DNA of 64,000 nt from Anatilimnocola aggregata. GTDB taxonomy: Bacteria > Planctomycetota > Planctomycetia > Pirellulales > Pirellulaceae. How positions within the stretch are numbered: position 1 is the stretch's first letter; each line of letters begins with the position of its first letter. Below are positions 62,742 through 64,000 of this stretch, piece by piece. Where the stretch lies: the NCBI RefSeq assembly GCF_007747655.1, contig NZ_CP036274.1, positions 7,254,001 to 7,318,000 of the forward strand. The letters are read 5' to 3'. Made by a program: the position numbers and the translations under genes. The notes under the pieces were generated by a model. That model was given only the letters and a program-made list of their open reading frames with translations. It had not been told where the DNA came from and did not search any database.

Positions 62742-62850
62742 ATGTTGCATGAGGAAGTGTTTCAGCGATTGGCGGTGAAGCATCCCGAGGCGGTGGTGGT
62801 GCGAGCGACGCTGGAGCATGCGTTGCCACCGTCGTTGGTCAACCCTCCAA
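62742..62850 (+). pseudogene. IS4-like transposase, N-terminal remnant
   Basis: MLHEEVFQRLAVKHPEAV and VVRATLEHALPPSLV match the first 35 residues of IS4-family transposases frequent in Planctomycetes. After 62842 the frame continues with unrelated sequence and stops at 62915. No other part of the transposase is in the window, so this is an end fragment. Confidence 0.55.
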
Positions 62851-62880
62851 TGCCGACGAACGCTCGCGACCCCCGCCAGA

Positions 62881-62910
62881 ACGCCCCAGGCGTCACACAG
62901 GGGCGTTTTT
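62881..62910 (+). terminator. Rho-independent terminator
   Basis: ACGCCCC and GGGGCGT pair over a 12-base loop and are followed by TTTT. It lies in the tail of the transposase remnant, possibly ending whatever gene once stood upstream. Confidence 0.7.
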
Positions 62911-63010
62911 GTTGACAAAATGAACCTGCCTAGCCAGCGGCATTCACAACGCCCTGTGAGTCCTGCAGTCGACTGGTGGTTGTATTGGGTGAGTGCGGTG
63001 GAATGGGCCT

Positions 63011-63200
63011 CCTACAGAACACAGACCCTTGCTGTAGCGGCGACCTACAGAACACAGACCCTTGCTGTAGCGGCGAGCTACAGAACACAGACCCCTGCCG
63101 TAGCGGCGAGCTACAGAACACAGACCCTTGCTGTAGCGGCGAGCTACAGAACACAGACCCTTGCTGTAGCGGCGACCTACAGAACACAGACCCTTCCCGT
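63011..63200. repeat. 33-bp tandem repeat, five full copies and a partial sixth
   Basis: Units at 63011, 63044, 63077, 63110, 63143 and (degenerate) 63176. Each reads [CG]CTACAGAACACAGACCC, then TTGCTGTAGCGGCGA, with inverted ends CTACAG/CTGTAG. The third copy has a C for T change in both the loop and the right arm. As 33 is a multiple of three, several frames stay open across it, which I regard as accidental. There are no spacers, so it is not a CRISPR. Confidence 0.92.
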
Positions 63201-63260
63201 AGAGAACAGCTGCTTTATCGGATGCGTATGCTCTGCAATTCCTCTCGCGTGGTTCCTGCG

Positions 63261-63280
63261 TTTTGTAAACGTTTACAAAA
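63261..63280. promoter_or_regulatory. TTTTGTAAACGTTTACAAAA palindrome (4 of 4)
   Basis: A perfect 20-bp palindrome with the same 14-bp core as those at 60647 and 62223, 60 bases after the 33-bp repeat array. Confidence 0.6.
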
Positions 63281-63982
63281 CACAGAGGCTGTCACGTAAG
63301 TGACTGTAAGCATATCCAGATGGATAGAGCTGGCCGTCGTCGGATCAATGACATAGAACGCGGCGCTATCCGCCTCAACATTCAAATTACGATTGGAGCC
63401 TGTCGTGGATGAATTGTGTGTGCTCGCGTTGGGATTCGTTGCCGTGCTGTGTGTCACGACCTTCTGGAGTTTTCTGCGCGAGTTCTCGCCATTCTAGTCG
63501 AATCGAGGCGGCGATTTCCGGGAGGAAATGATTCAAACCGAAGCGGCCGTGGGCCACGAGTACGATCAGCTCAATATGGTGGTGCTCCAGGGCTGACGCA
63601 CTACAGCGGCATTGGGCAGTTCAGCCGTTCGTGAGGCGCAAACCCAGTTTTGGCCTCTAGCGCCAGCAGCGAGGGCAGGTATGTCGATACCCGCAACTTG
63701 TACCGGTGGGCCTGGGGTGAACGCGGGCACACAGACTGATCTGGGAAGGTGCAGCGCCCAGGAGTCTTCGCTCCGATCCCGGGTTGCCCGGGCAAGGGCG
63801 GGATGTACAGGTTGGCCCTGCAGGCCGCACAGCTTCGGATCGTCAGTTCATAGTGGACGGTGCTACCGCAAGATTCTTAGAGATCCTGTGGCGGGGGATG
63901 CAGTCGATTTGCGGGCTAAGGGTGACGAAGCAACGAACGCTTCGCAACACGAACAAAACCCCTCAGATTTGGAGTCCTGACC
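63281..63982. other. Gene-poor region before the next start
   Basis: About 700 bases. Two tiny frames with ribosome-site-like sequences can be noted: a GTG frame at 63404 coding for about 30 mostly hydrophobic residues (VDELCVLALGFVAVLCVTTF...), and an ATG at 63530 after GGGAGGAA coding for 22 residues. Neither is supported further. Confidence 0.35.
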
Positions 63983-64000
63983 ATGAAACTTGCAACTCTC
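63983..64000 (+). CDS. Possible gene start, cut by window edge
   Basis: ATGAAACTTGCAACTCTC (Met-Lys-Leu-Ala-Thr-Leu) runs to the window edge. GGAG lies nine bases upstream (63971-63974). The MKLATL start would suit a signal peptide, but six codons cannot prove a gene. Confidence 0.35.

Noticed and set aside
63011-63200. CRISPR array
   Set aside because: The 33-bp units follow each other without spacers and no cas gene is near. It is a tandem repeat.
62818-63303. Protein with YRTQTLAVAA repeats
   Set aside because: The repeat unit length is a multiple of three, so several frames on both strands stay open. There is no ribosome site and no protein-like flanks.

Overview
The window looks like a planctomycete chromosome, probably Pirellulaceae-like. 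The signs are a large secreted DUF1549/DUF1553 (PSCyt-type) protein with haem-like Cys motifs, an FGly sulfatase with an AraC regulator, a DUF1579 protein, an HPr / EIIA(Ntr)-like / short HPF cluster, a Tes/MJ0619-like radical SAM protein, and weak Shine-Dalgarno signals at many genes. The assignment is inferred from gene content only.

Backbone, 1-15130 and 29817-41104: a CPA2 cation:proton antiporter (cut by the window edge), glgX, a tight four- to five-gene set (membrane protein, two zinc-ribbon membrane proteins, radical SAM enzyme, Lgt-like membrane enzyme), the DUF1549/1553 protein, a Ser/Gly-rich pilin-like protein, the hpf-ptsN-ptsH cluster, and comM/yifB. Right of the first island come a DUF1579 protein, a three-gene trans-4-hydroxyproline catabolic operon, a VOC / DUF1801 / AlkD-like trio, an FAD monooxygenase, a DUF1330-SDR operon and an ECF sigma factor.

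Island 1, 15131-29816 (14,686 bp), splits comM. The two comM pieces join in frame at a shared CAA codon, giving a normal-length protein of about 512 residues. The rejoined element ends form a 50-bp attP with 23-bp arms (20/23 identical) around a central AA, as expected for a large serine integrase. The element carries that integrase, a defence block (AbiEi-like antitoxin, AbiEii-like toxin, TIR protein), and one block of head and packaging genes: HTH regulator, Toprim/CHC2 primase, candidate small terminase, large terminase, HK97-type major capsid, two unknowns, portal, Mu F/SPP1 gp7-like head protein. I see no tail, lysis or helicase genes. Size and content match a capsid-forming phage satellite (cf-PICI-like) better than a decayed prophage. 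This is the most interesting object in the window. Its integrase gene runs through attP, so integration replaces the last 64 predicted residues by 20 host-coded ones and uncouples the gene from the HTH regulator.

Island 2, roughly 41.2-57.7 kb, is less sharply bounded. It has a small winged-helix gene, an AEP/D5/SF3 primase-helicase followed by nine CCGTCAC heptamers (a candidate origin), a zincin and a coiled-coil gene. Then come catabolic cargo genes under a divergent AraC regulator (sulfatase, MBL fold, cupin, SMP-30, FAH family, CMD family), a DUF2252 gene, a broken HARE-HTH gene, and a second serine recombinase whose 3' end lies inside a 42-bp 3' fragment of a tRNA-Pro(UGG) gene.

Right end, 58-64 kb: a group II-like reverse transcriptase convergent with an unknown gene, an HTH protein, and about 3 kb of gene-poor DNA. 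That DNA has four TGTAAACGTTTACA-type palindromes, related 32- and 33-bp tandem repeats with GCTAC...GTAGC ends, and a truncated IS4-like transposase.
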